Shown: in pieces, positions 42,063 through 51,088 of the stretch | Numbering within the stretch: the stretch's first letter is position 1 | Layout: the number at the start of each line of letters is the position of its first letter | Origin: an uncultured Pelagibacteraceae bacterium | GTDB taxonomy: Bacteria > Pseudomonadota > Alphaproteobacteria > Pelagibacterales > Pelagibacteraceae | Direction of reading: 5' to 3' | DNA length: 64,000 nt | Assembly: GCA_902629215.1 (NCBI GenBank) | Contig: CACOQC010000001.1 | Coordinates: forward strand, 62,001 to 126,000 | The notes under the pieces: generated by a model | Told to the model about the DNA's origin: nothing | Databases searched by the model: none | What the model saw: only the letters and a program-made list of their open reading frames with translations | Position numbers and translations under genes: made by a program

Positions 42063-42761
42063 ATGCATATTTTATTAACTAGACCATTAGAAGATTGTTC
42101 AGAAATGATTTTGAAATTTCAATCATTAGGTCATCAAGTTTCCCATCTTCCATTATTATTAATAGAAAAAATGAGTTATGAAGAGGTAAATTTTTTGGAC
42201 TACGGTGGAATTATTTTTACAAGTGCTAATTCGATAAAATTTCTAGAAGCAAAAAAAATAGATAAAAATATTATTTGTTTTTGTGTAGGAAGTAATACCG
42301 AAAAAAAAGCAAGAAATTTAGGGTTTCAAAATACGATCGCTGCTGAGGGAAATGTTTCAAATTTAAAGGAATTAATTTTGCAAAATTACGAAACTCAATC
42401 TAAACCACTTCTTTATGTAAGTGGAGAAATAATTTCAGCTGATTTAGATAAGCAGCTTTTGAAAGAGGGCTACAATATTAAAAGAATTATTAATTATCGA
42501 GTGAGTCACAATCAAAAATTTGATGAAAATTTCATTAAAGAATTAAAAATTAATATACCGGACATGGTCTATGTTTATTCCCAAAATAGTGCTTCTAGTC
42601 TGTTAAATTTTATTAAGGTTCATCAAACAGAAAATATATGGATGAATACTAATTTAATGTGTATAGGTGAAAAAACTTCGTCTATATTAAATGAAATTAA
42701 ATGGAAAAAAATATTTCTTTTTAATCCTGGAGAAGAGGAGTTTTTGTTATATAAAATTTAA
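42063..42761 (+). CDS. hemD: Uroporphyrinogen-III synthase-like
   Basis: ILLTRPLEDCSEMILKFQSLGHQVSHLPLL, IIFTSANSIKF; directly after hemC. Confidence 0.85.
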   Translation: MHILLTRPLEDCSEMILKFQSLGHQVSHLPLLLIEKMSYEEVNFLDYGGIIFTSANSIKFLEAKKIDKNIICFCVGSNTEKKARNLGFQNTIAAEGNVSNLKELILQNYETQSKPLLYVSGEIISADLDKQLLKEGYNIKRIINYRVSHNQKFDENFIKELKINIPDMVYVYSQNSASSLLNFIKVHQTENIWMNTNLMCIGEKTSSILNEIKWKKIFLFNPGEEEFLLYKI

Positions 42762-42763
42762 TT

Positions 42764-43849
42764 ATGGAATTGATAAATAATTTTTCAGAAATATTTTTAT
42801 CCGTGTGGAATAAAGGGATACTCGGTGTTGATATTTTTCAAATTTTAATTGGGATTGGAATTTTTTTAATTTTCTTAATTTTTAGAGGTTTAATAAGTAA
42901 ACTTATAATCAAAAAGTTAGAAATTATCTCTAAAAGAACTACAAATAAATTAGATGATACATTTGTAAATGCCCTAATTGGACCAGCAAGATTTTTACCA
43001 ATTGTTTTAGGTTTTTTTATTGCAAGCTACTATATGACATTTTCAATCGAAGGAAGAGAGGTTGTTGATACAATTAATAGGACTTTAATCACAATTTTAA
43101 TTTTTTGGATAATTCATCAAATCATAGAACCAGTATCGTATATTTTAAGTGGTCTTGATAAACTTTTAACGAGAGAATTAATTGGTTGGATAATTAAATC
43201 ATTAAAAATTCTTATTTTTATTTTGGGTTTAGCCGCAGTTTTAGAATTATGGGGTATCAAAATTGGACCAATTATTGCCGGCCTTGGTTTATTTGGAGTA
43301 GCAGTAGCTTTAGGAGCGCAAGATTTATTCAAAAATTTAATCTCAGGAATTTTAGTTCTTGTAGAAAAAAGATTTAAGATTGGTGATTGGATTTTAGTTG
43401 ATGGAATAATCGAGGGTATTGTTGAGAAAATTGGTTTTAGATCTACTACAATTAGAAAATTTGATAAATCTTTGGCCATTATTCCAAATTTTCAATTTGC
43501 AGAAAACGCAGTTATTAATATTAGTGAGACCTCAAATTGGTTAATAAGCTGGATAATAACTCTTCAGTATGACACTACTGTAGATCAACTCAAAACTATT
43601 AGAAATCAAATTGAGGAACACATTAATAAGAGTGAGGATTTTAATACAAGTGTTGGAGTTGCTGTAAGAGTAGATAAATTTTCAGACAGTTCAATAGATA
43701 TGTATGTTCGTTGTTTTACAAAAACAGACAGTTGGAATGATTGGTTATCAGTAAAAGAGCGTTTAGCTATTGCAATAAAGCAAATAGTTGAAAGTAATAA
43801 AGCTTCTTTTGCTTTCCCAAGCCAGTCTATTTATGTAGAAAAAAAATGA
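42764..43849 (+). CDS. MscS family mechanosensitive channel
   Basis: AGLGLFGVAVALGAQDLFKNLISGILVLVEKRFKIGDWI, IIPNFQFAENAVINIS. Confidence 0.93.
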   Translation: MELINNFSEIFLSVWNKGILGVDIFQILIGIGIFLIFLIFRGLISKLIIKKLEIISKRTTNKLDDTFVNALIGPARFLPIVLGFFIASYYMTFSIEGREVVDTINRTLITILIFWIIHQIIEPVSYILSGLDKLLTRELIGWIIKSLKILIFILGLAAVLELWGIKIGPIIAGLGLFGVAVALGAQDLFKNLISGILVLVEKRFKIGDWILVDGIIEGIVEKIGFRSTTIRKFDKSLAIIPNFQFAENAVINISETSNWLISWIITLQYDTTVDQLKTIRNQIEEHINKSEDFNTSVGVAVRVDKFSDSSIDMYVRCFTKTDSWNDWLSVKERLAIAIKQIVESNKASFAFPSQSIYVEKK

Positions 43850-44136
43850 TTGCTGTCTTTTATTTAGTTTTACAATTATTAAAACTTTATTCTTATGTAG
43901 TTATAGCAAATGTTATAATAAGTTGGTTAATTGCTTTTAATATTCTAAATACTCAAAATAGATTTGTATATTTAATTTTAGATTTTACTTACAGACTAAC
44001 AGAGCCTTTTTTAAGGAGAATAAGACGATTTCTTCCAAATCTAGGTGCTTTAGATATATCTCCAATAATTTTACTTCTATTGATTTGGTTCATAGAAATG
44101 TGTATGAAGCTTTACGTCGCGCCAATGATATTTTAA
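43846..44136 (+). CDS. YggT family membrane protein
   Basis: IISWLIAFNILNTQ, YRLTEPFLRRIRRFLPNLGALDISPIILLLLIWFI. Confidence 0.88.
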   Translation: MIAVFYLVLQLLKLYSYVVIANVIISWLIAFNILNTQNRFVYLILDFTYRLTEPFLRRIRRFLPNLGALDISPIILLLLIWFIEMCMKLYVAPMIF

Positions 44137-44142
44137 AAATTT

Positions 44143-44988
44143 ATGATTTTAATTGATGGTAAAAAAGAAGCTGCACTTTTAAGAGAGGAACTTAAGAAAG
44201 AAGTTTCAGAGTTAAAGGTAAAATATAACAAAGTTCCTGGTTTAACAGTTATTTTAATTGGCGATTTAACTCCAAGTCAAATTTATGTTCGAAATAAAGA
44301 AAAATCTGCAAATGAAGTTGGACTGAAATCTGATGTTGTAAAATATCCAGACTCTGTAGATGAAAAAGTTGTTTTAGAAAAAATAGAGGAATTGAATAAA
44401 GATGAAACTGTATCTGGTATTTTAGTTCAGTTACCTCTACCTAAGCATATAGATAAACAAAAAGTTATTGAAGCCATTCATCCCTCAAAAGATGTTGATG
44501 GTTTTCATCCTATGAATGTAGGAAATCTTTCATCTGGTTATGAGAGTTCAGTACCATGTACACCATTGGGGTGTTACTTATTAATCAAAAAGATAGAACC
44601 AAACTTAAGTGGTAAAAAAGCTGTTGTAGTTGGTAGATCAAATTTAAATGGCAAACCTATGACACAACTTCTTTTAAAAGAAAATTGCACCGTTACAATT
44701 ACACATTCAAAAACAAAAGATTTAAAAGCTGAATGTCTTGAAGCTGATATTATTGTTGCTGCAGTTGGAATACCTGAACTTGTAAAAGGGGATTGGGTTA
44801 AAAAAGATACTATTGTAATTGATGTGGGTATTAATAAAACAGAAAAAGGTATTGTTGGAGATGTAGCTTTTGATGAAGTTTCCAAAAATGCAAAAGCTTT
44901 GACACCAGTTCCTGGAGGTGTTGGGCCAATGACTATTGCTTGTTTACTTAAAAATACAATTGACTGTTTCAAAAGATCGCAAATTTAG
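44143..44988 (+). CDS. folD: Bifunctional methylenetetrahydrofolate dehydrogenase/cyclohydrolase
   Basis: VSGILVQLPLPKHID, KDVDGFHPMNVG, TPVPGGVGPMTIACLLKNT. Confidence 0.98.
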   Translation: MILIDGKKEAALLREELKKEVSELKVKYNKVPGLTVILIGDLTPSQIYVRNKEKSANEVGLKSDVVKYPDSVDEKVVLEKIEELNKDETVSGILVQLPLPKHIDKQKVIEAIHPSKDVDGFHPMNVGNLSSGYESSVPCTPLGCYLLIKKIEPNLSGKKAVVVGRSNLNGKPMTQLLLKENCTVTITHSKTKDLKAECLEADIIVAAVGIPELVKGDWVKKDTIVIDVGINKTEKGIVGDVAFDEVSKNAKALTPVPGGVGPMTIACLLKNTIDCFKRSQI

Positions 44989-45025
44989 CATTTAAATCGT
45001 TAAAAAATATTTGATAACTTAGGTT

Positions 45026-45229
45026 ATGAAAAAACCTAAATATCCATACAGGATTGCTATCATAATGGGTATACTCACTATCCCACCGATTGGAGCTACT
45101 CAATTAGGTTGGTACCTTTATGATCAACAAACTGGATTTGATTATGGTATGATTGTTGGAACTTTTTCTGTAATATTTGCAGCATGGTTAATGTATGAAA
45201 AAAATTGGAGAGAGGAAGATGAAGACTAA
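45026..45229 (+). CDS. Small hypothetical membrane protein
   Basis: 67-aa ORF with two hydrophobic segments, in series with the next gene. Confidence 0.6.
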   Translation: MKKPKYPYRIAIIMGILTIPPIGATQLGWYLYDQQTGFDYGMIVGTFSVIFAAWLMYEKNWREEDED

Positions 45230-45232
45230 TTA

Positions 45233-45496
45233 ATGGAAAAGATAATTTTTTTTGGTTTAGTTATCCCAATTTTTGCTTTTGTACTGTACTTAGGTGTTAG
45301 TGCGATAATGAAAGGGTCACAGGCCAAAAGCGCACTTAAGGAGGAAGCAAATTTAAAAAATGATGAGTTCGAAAATTCTCTAGATAATAAAAAAAATTTA
45401 AGTGAGGAAATTGACAAATTAAACAATCTTTTAAAAGATGGTGTTTTAACTCAGGAAGAATTCGAAAAAGCTAAAAAAAAATTATTAGATGACTAA
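45233..45496 (+). CDS. SHOCT-like domain small membrane protein
   Basis: N-terminal TM; C-terminal IDKLNNLLKDGVLTQEEFEKAKKKLLDD. Confidence 0.72.
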   Translation: MEKIIFFGLVIPIFAFVLYLGVSAIMKGSQAKSALKEEANLKNDEFENSLDNKKNLSEEIDKLNNLLKDGVLTQEEFEKAKKKLLDD

Positions 45497-46560
45497 TTAT
45501 AATTAAGTAATTTTTTTAAAGATCCAAATTCACCGATCTTATAAATAATAGCATCTTCTTTCTTGAATCCATATTTCTCTGCACTAGCTTTGAATCTTAA
45601 AGGTGGTTCCATGATAGGTTCCAGAGATAATACAAAAGTTCCCCAATGTGTTCCTAAAACTTTTTTACTTTTTAAATCTTGCGCGATTTCAAGAGCTTCT
45701 TCTGGAGTAGTATGATAAATTGATTTTTCAAACATAGGTCTAAAATCATATGCTCCAATATTAATCATTGATAAATCTATTGGACCATATTTTTTACCAA
45801 GTTCTTTATAAATATTTCCATAACCAGTATCACATGCAAAAAGTATTTTTTTGTTTTTGTATTCAATTAAAAAATTTCCCCAAAGAGTTTTATTTGTATC
45901 AGTCAAACTTCTTTTTGACCAATGAACTGCAGGTAATAATGTAATCTTTAAATCATTGTTAATTTTTATTTCATCATACCAATCCATTTCATTAACATCT
46001 TTGTATCTTTGAAAATATTTGCCAAGTTTAAGAGGGAGTAGAACTTTTGTATTTTTATAAGGAAAACCTCTAATAGTTGACATGTCTTGATGATCATAAT
46101 GATTGTGAGTGAGTAAAAAGACATCCGTTTTAGGAATTTCTTTTAAATCAAGTGCTGGTTTTACGTATCTCTTCGGTCCAAAAATTAAAGGTCCTGCATT
46201 TTTTGAAAAAACTGGATCTGTAATAATTGTTGTTTCACCTAATTTAATTAAAAATGTAGCATGCCCTATCCAAGCAATATAATCATCATCTTTAAATTTC
46301 TCTAAATTTTCTTTTACAATTTTTTTATCGATTACATGATCTTTTGGGACAGTTATATCTATTTTCTTTTTTTCTTTAGTAAATGTTTTGTAGGAAAATT
46401 TTACATCTTTTGATCTAACCGGAGACCCTTCGGGATTTCTAAAAGTTCCATCTGGTAAATGGTGATAAGGTTTTTCTGCCATTGCTAAACTAATACAATT
46501 ATAAAAAATAATTCCAATTAAAAAATGTAGAATTTTAGTTAATTTTTTTGCATTAGCCAC
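45493..46560 (-). CDS. MBL-fold hydrolase (UlaG/NAPE-PLD-like) with signal peptide
   Basis: WIGHATFLIKLGETTIITDPVFS, LLTHNHYDHQDMSTI, LGTHWGTF. Confidence 0.9.
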   Translation of the reverse strand: MANAKKLTKILHFLIGIIFYNCISLAMAEKPYHHLPDGTFRNPEGSPVRSKDVKFSYKTFTKEKKKIDITVPKDHVIDKKIVKENLEKFKDDDYIAWIGHATFLIKLGETTIITDPVFSKNAGPLIFGPKRYVKPALDLKEIPKTDVFLLTHNHYDHQDMSTIRGFPYKNTKVLLPLKLGKYFQRYKDVNEMDWYDEIKINNDLKITLLPAVHWSKRSLTDTNKTLWGNFLIEYKNKKILFACDTGYGNIYKELGKKYGPIDLSMINIGAYDFRPMFEKSIYHTTPEEALEIAQDLKSKKVLGTHWGTFVLSLEPIMEPPLRFKASAEKYGFKKEDAIIYKIGEFGSLKKLLNYN

Positions 46561-47603
46561 AAACTATCTCCACCTAAAAAATAGATTTTTCCGTTAATCG
46601 GATGTATCTGTATATCTCTTATTCTACCAATTTTATTTTTAAAAATAATATCCTCTTTAATGTTTGATAAATCATTAAATATCAATTTTCTAAGTGATTG
46701 ATCTTTAAGAGAAGTTATTAAAGCATGTCCATCCCATTCACTGAATTCTTTACCCTTATAAATAGTTATGGCACTTGTTGCGATAGAAGGCACCCAATAA
46801 TGTATTGCTTTTGTAAAACCTGGTTTCCATTTTGGACCAATCGGAATACCAGAATAATTTGTTCCTCCCCATCCTAGAATTTTCCATCCATAGTTTTCAC
46901 CATTTTTTGCTTCACCAAACCAATCACCACCTCTAGCACCATGGTTGCTCATATAAATTTTTTTATCAAATGGAGATAAAGTTAAACCCTGAGGGTTTCT
47001 AATTCCTATTTGATAAATTTCTGGTAGCCAATCAGATTTCCCTTGAAATTTTGGGTTATCTTTAGGAATACTTCCATCAATATTAATTCTAATAATACTT
47101 CCTGGATGTTTTGTTGGATCTTGTGCAATCATTCCTTCTCCTCTTTCACCAGCTGAAGCAAATAAGAAATTATCTTTAATCGCTAATCTTGATCCAAAGT
47201 GATATCCTGAATTAATGGGAGGGTTTGCTTGAAAAATATTTTTAAAATTTAATTTTTTTTCATCAAATTTTGCTTTAGCTATTGAAGTACTGGTTTTTCC
47301 ACTTCCTCTATTTTCTGAATAAGAAATATAAATAAAACTATCTTTAAACAGAATATCTAACAAACCCCCCTGACCATGTTCTAGATAATTAAGATTATGA
47401 TTAATTTCAGAGATTTTTTTAGAATTAAGATTAATCAACTTAATTTTCCCACTTTTTTCTGTAATCAATATTTCATTATTATTGATGAATGTAGAGCCCC
47501 ATGGGTCATTCAAATCTACAATCTTTTCAAAGTTAAGATTTTCTGCAAATGAAACATTTATAGAAATTAAAAACAAGAATATGGAAGTAAAAAGTTTACT
47601 CAC
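46539..47603 (-). CDS. PQQ-dependent sugar (glucose/sorbosone) dehydrogenase-like secreted beta-propeller
   Basis: DPWGSTFINNNEILITEKSGKIKLI, HGQGGLLDILF, NHGARGGDWFGEAKNGENYGW; GTG at 47603 just after the SDR stop precedes the signal peptide VSKLFTSIFLFLISINVSFA. Confidence 0.86.
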   Translation of the reverse strand: MSKLFTSIFLFLISINVSFAENLNFEKIVDLNDPWGSTFINNNEILITEKSGKIKLINLNSKKISEINHNLNYLEHGQGGLLDILFKDSFIYISYSENRGSGKTSTSIAKAKFDEKKLNFKNIFQANPPINSGYHFGSRLAIKDNFLFASAGERGEGMIAQDPTKHPGSIIRINIDGSIPKDNPKFQGKSDWLPEIYQIGIRNPQGLTLSPFDKKIYMSNHGARGGDWFGEAKNGENYGWKILGWGGTNYSGIPIGPKWKPGFTKAIHYWVPSIATSAITIYKGKEFSEWDGHALITSLKDQSLRKLIFNDLSNIKEDIIFKNKIGRIRDIQIHPINGKIYFLGGDSLWLMQKN

Positions 47604-47604
47604 T

Positions 47605-48315
47605 TTAAGAAAGTTTTGATCTACCACCATCAACGGCAATAATCTGACCAGTAACCCATGAACTATCATCAGTAATGAGAAATTTTGCAAGTGAAGCCGA
47701 GTCTTTCCCTTCACCCAATCTTTTTAAAGGATGAGCTTTTGCTATCCCATCTGCTAATGCTTTATTTTTCAACATCGGTTCTGCAATTTTCGAATTAGTT
47801 AAACTTGGTGCAATGCAATTCACTCTGATATTTGGAGCAAATTCGGCAGCCAAAGAAACTGTTAATCCTTCGACAGCAGCTTTAGCAGAAGCAATTATTG
47901 CATGATTAGTAAATCCCCTTTGTGCTGCCACTGTGGAGAATAAAACCACTGAACCTTTATTTTTTTTTAAACTTTCTTGATAACCTTTAATAACTTCAAC
48001 TGCTGAATAGAGATTTAATTTCATACATTTGTTAAAATCATTTTCATTAACCATTCTCAAAGGTTTTAAATCTATTGAACCAACACAATAAGCAACACCT
48101 TTTATATCTGAAATGTCATTTTTAACCTTTTCAATAAATCCATCTTCTAAAACATCAGCAATGGTAAAGGCACAACCAAGTTTTTCTGAAATACTTTTTG
48201 TTTCATTTTCATTTCTTCCAACTAAATGAACAGAATTTCCTGAGTTTACTAATTGTTCAGCTAAGCTGGATCCGATTGAACCTGTCGCACCAAAAATAAG
48301 ATATTTTTCTGACAT
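47605..48315 (-). CDS. Short-chain dehydrogenase/reductase
   Basis: FGATGSIGSSLAEQLVNSG, AIIASAKAAVEGLTVSLAAEFAPNIRVNCIAPSL, ITGQ-type end VTGQIIAVDGGRS. Confidence 0.93.
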   Translation of the reverse strand: MSEKYLIFGATGSIGSSLAEQLVNSGNSVHLVGRNENETKSISEKLGCAFTIADVLEDGFIEKVKNDISDIKGVAYCVGSIDLKPLRMVNENDFNKCMKLNLYSAVEVIKGYQESLKKNKGSVVLFSTVAAQRGFTNHAIIASAKAAVEGLTVSLAAEFAPNIRVNCIAPSLTNSKIAEPMLKNKALADGIAKAHPLKRLGEGKDSASLAKFLITDDSSWVTGQIIAVDGGRSKLS

Positions 48316-48342
48316 AAAAAATTTTATTCGTTATATTTAATT

Positions 48343-49833
48343 ATGAAGTTATTTTTTATACTGGGTAATCAATTATTTCCATCAAAATACTTGGACCGCT
48401 TCAAAAAAGACCACCTATTTTTTATGGCTGAAGATTACCAGTTATGTACTTATGAAAAACATCATAAGCAAAAAATACTTCTTTTCTTATCATCAATGCG
48501 CTCACATGCAGATAATCTTAAAAGAGATAAATTTAAATTAGAGTACATTAAAATTGAGGATAAAGAATTTAAGGATGATTATTTAAAAAAATTAAAAAAA
48601 GTAATTAGCTCAAAAAAAATAAAAGAGATTTCAAGCTTTGAAGTTGAAGATAAATTTTTTGAAAAAAAAATTAATCAATTTCTTAAAAAGGAAAAAATAA
48701 AATGGAATATCATTCAAACTCCAATGTTTTTAAACTCAAGAGAGGAATTTAAACAATATCTCTCCAAATCAAAAAAACCTTTCATGGCAACTTTTTACAA
48801 GGATGTTAGAAAAAAATCAGGAATATTGATGGGTTCAGACGGAAACCCAATTGGAGGTAAATGGAGCTTTGATGAAGATAATAGAAATAAATTACCAAAA
48901 AATATTTCAATTCCAAAGTTTCCAAAAATAAATGAGACTAATCATACCAAAAAGTTAAAACCAATTATTGAAAAATTATTCAAAGATCATCCAGGTAAAA
49001 CTGAAAATTTTTGGTTCGCTACTGAATATAATGACGTTGTAAAGCTTTTAAATTTTTTCATTAAAGAAAAATCAAATTTATTTGGTGATTATGAAGATGC
49101 TGTTGATCAAAAAGATAATGTTTTATTTCATAGTGCATTAAGTCCATATATTAATTTAGGTTTAATTACTCCAGAATTTATTATTAAAAAAGTTTTAGAA
49201 TTCCATAAAAGTAAAAAGATAAGATTAAATTCATTAGAAGGTTACATACGTCAGGTAATTGGTTGGAGAGAGTTCATGAGAGGAATTTATCAAAGTTATT
49301 CAAATGAAATGGAAACCGGAAACTTCTTCAAACAAAATAGAAAAATGAAAAAATCTTGGTATGAAGGCACAACTGGTTTACCTCCGCTTGATTATGCAAT
49401 TAAGAATGCTTTAAACTATGGATGGTCTCATCACATTGAAAGATTAATGATTTTATCTAACATTATGAATCTTTGTGAAATAAAACCTTCTATTGTCTAC
49501 AAATGGTTCATGGAAATGTTTGTAGACTCCTCAGATTGGGTAATGGTGCCTAATGTTTATGGTATGGGATTATTTAGTGATGGAGGAATTTTTGCAACCA
49601 AACCTTATATATGTGGATCAAGTTACTTTATGAAAATGATGGATTTTAAAAAAGGTGAGTGGTGTAACACAATGGATGGTCTTTATTGGAGATTTATTGA
49701 TCGTAATAGAAAATTTTTTCTGAAAAATCCTAGACTTTCTATGATGGTAAGAATTTTTGATAAAATGAAAACTGAAAGAAAAAAAATAATTTTGTCAGCT
49801 GCAGATAAATTTATCAAACAAAATACAATCTAG
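48343..49833 (+). CDS. Cryptochrome/photolyase-related protein of the FeS-BCP (CryB/PhrB-like) type
   Basis: [87 protein letters not shown] (cluster-type Cys). Confidence 0.93.
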   Translation: MKLFFILGNQLFPSKYLDRFKKDHLFFMAEDYQLCTYEKHHKQKILLFLSSMRSHADNLKRDKFKLEYIKIEDKEFKDDYLKKLKKVISSKKIKEISSFEVEDKFFEKKINQFLKKEKIKWNIIQTPMFLNSREEFKQYLSKSKKPFMATFYKDVRKKSGILMGSDGNPIGGKWSFDEDNRNKLPKNISIPKFPKINETNHTKKLKPIIEKLFKDHPGKTENFWFATEYNDVVKLLNFFIKEKSNLFGDYEDAVDQKDNVLFHSALSPYINLGLITPEFIIKKVLEFHKSKKIRLNSLEGYIRQVIGWREFMRGIYQSYSNEMETGNFFKQNRKMKKSWYEGTTGLPPLDYAIKNALNYGWSHHIERLMILSNIMNLCEIKPSIVYKWFMEMFVDSSDWVMVPNVYGMGLFSDGGIFATKPYICGSSYFMKMMDFKKGEWCNTMDGLYWRFIDRNRKFFLKNPRLSMMVRIFDKMKTERKKIILSAADKFIKQNTI

Positions 49834-49961
49834 TGAAAAAAGAAAATCTTCCTTCAAAAATTTGTCCTGTTTGTAAAAGACCTTTTGTTTGGCGTAAGAA
49901 ATGGAGATTAAATTGGGAGAGAGTAAAATATTGTTCTAAGAAGTGTTCTAAGCTAAATTAA
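49833..49961 (+). CDS. DUF2256-like small zinc-ribbon protein (42 aa, absent from the supplied ORF track)
   Basis: GTG start overlaps the photolyase [45 protein letters not shown]; CxxC + CxxxC. Confidence 0.88.
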   Translation: MKKENLPSKICPVCKRPFVWRKKWRLNWERVKYCSKKCSKLN

Positions 49962-49966
49962 GATTA

Positions 49967-50686
49967 TTGAACATAATTATTTTACAACATATCAAAATTG
50001 AAGATCCTGGTTACATAAAAGATCTTATGTTAGCTGATGGTTTTAATCTCACTACAATTGAGTTAGATGAAGGTGAAAAAATTCCAAATGATTTTAGTAA
50101 ATTTGATGGAATGCTCTGCATGGGTGGTCCGATGGATACGTATATGGAAAAAGAATACCCTTGGTTAATTGAGGAAAAAAAAAGAATTAAAGAGTTTGTT
50201 GTTGATTTAAAAAAACCTTATTTAGGTTTTTGTTTAGGCTGTCAGTTATTGGGTGAAGTTATTGGTGGTGAAGTTGTAAAATCAATTCCTGCAGAAATTG
50301 GAATGATGGATATCAATTTTACTAAAGAAAAAAATCAAGATATCTTGTTTTCTAAATTTCCTGATAAAATTAAAAGTTTGCAATGGCATTCATATGAAGT
50401 TCAAGGAATACAGAACAATAATGATGTTACTTTGTTAGCTTCATCACCTGTTACTAAATTTCAAATTTTTAAATATCAAAATCACGCTTATGGAATTCAA
50501 TTTCATATTGAAATAAAGGATACAACAGTCAATGAGTGGGGATGTGTGCCAGAATATAAAAAAGCTTTAGAAGATCAACTAGGTGATGGAGCATTAGAAA
50601 AATTTGATCAATCTGCAAAAGAAAATATGACAGATATGAATAATTATTCTAAAATTCTTTATAATAGTTTTAAAAAACTTTTATGA
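49967..50686 (+). CDS. Class I glutamine amidotransferase (GMP synthase-like)
   Basis: KPYLGFCLGCQLLGEVIGGEV (Cys nucleophile), YGIQFHIEI; TTG start. Confidence 0.9.
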   Translation: MNIIILQHIKIEDPGYIKDLMLADGFNLTTIELDEGEKIPNDFSKFDGMLCMGGPMDTYMEKEYPWLIEEKKRIKEFVVDLKKPYLGFCLGCQLLGEVIGGEVVKSIPAEIGMMDINFTKEKNQDILFSKFPDKIKSLQWHSYEVQGIQNNNDVTLLASSPVTKFQIFKYQNHAYGIQFHIEIKDTTVNEWGCVPEYKKALEDQLGDGALEKFDQSAKENMTDMNNYSKILYNSFKKLL

Positions 50687-50874
50687 TTTGCATTAAGGCT
50701 GAAATACCTGAAGAGCTAAATAATATTGATGATGAGTTAAAGGCAATTTATCATAGCAAAGATACTATCTGTTTTTATATATTTAAATCTAGAGATTTAA
50801 GAAATGAATTCATAGAAAAAACAAAAGGTATGAATAAAATTGATCGAGAGGAAATTTATAGGGATTATGAATAA
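50683..50874 (+). CDS. Small hypothetical protein
   Basis: 63-aa ORF overlapping the preceding stop (ATGA); probable operon member. Confidence 0.5.
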   Translation: MICIKAEIPEELNNIDDELKAIYHSKDTICFYIFKSRDLRNEFIEKTKGMNKIDREEIYRDYE

Positions 50875-51088
50875 TAAAATTTTTGAATGGGCAGGAGTTA
50901 TTACAGCAATATTATATTCTTTATTTGTGGCAATGAATATTGGCGTAGAGTTTTTTGGTTTTTGCTTATTACTTATATCTGCAATTTTAATTGGAATTTG
51001 GGCTTATAGAGGTGGTCATAGAGGAATATTATTTTTACAATTCTTTTATGCAACGGCAGGTATTATTGGAATGTTTAGGTGGTTTTAA
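50867..51088 (+). CDS. Small hypothetical membrane protein
   Basis: MNNKIFEWAGVITAILYSLFVAMNIGVEFFGF..., 2-3 TM; ATG at 50867 overlapping the preceding stop is preferred over 50840. Confidence 0.6.
   Translation: MNNKIFEWAGVITAILYSLFVAMNIGVEFFGFCLLLISAILIGIWAYRGGHRGILFLQFFYATAGIIGMFRWF

Noticed and set aside
43117-43479. 120-aa minus-strand ORF opposite the mscS gene
   Set aside because: Antisense shadow of conserved MscS core.
44574-44972. 132-aa minus-strand ORF opposite folD
   Set aside because: Antisense shadow of FolD.
47604-47714. Supplied ORF start 47714 for the PQQ-type dehydrogenase
   Set aside because: The first ~37 codons overlap the SDR gene in another frame and lack signal-peptide character; the GTG at 47603 directly precedes the signal peptide.
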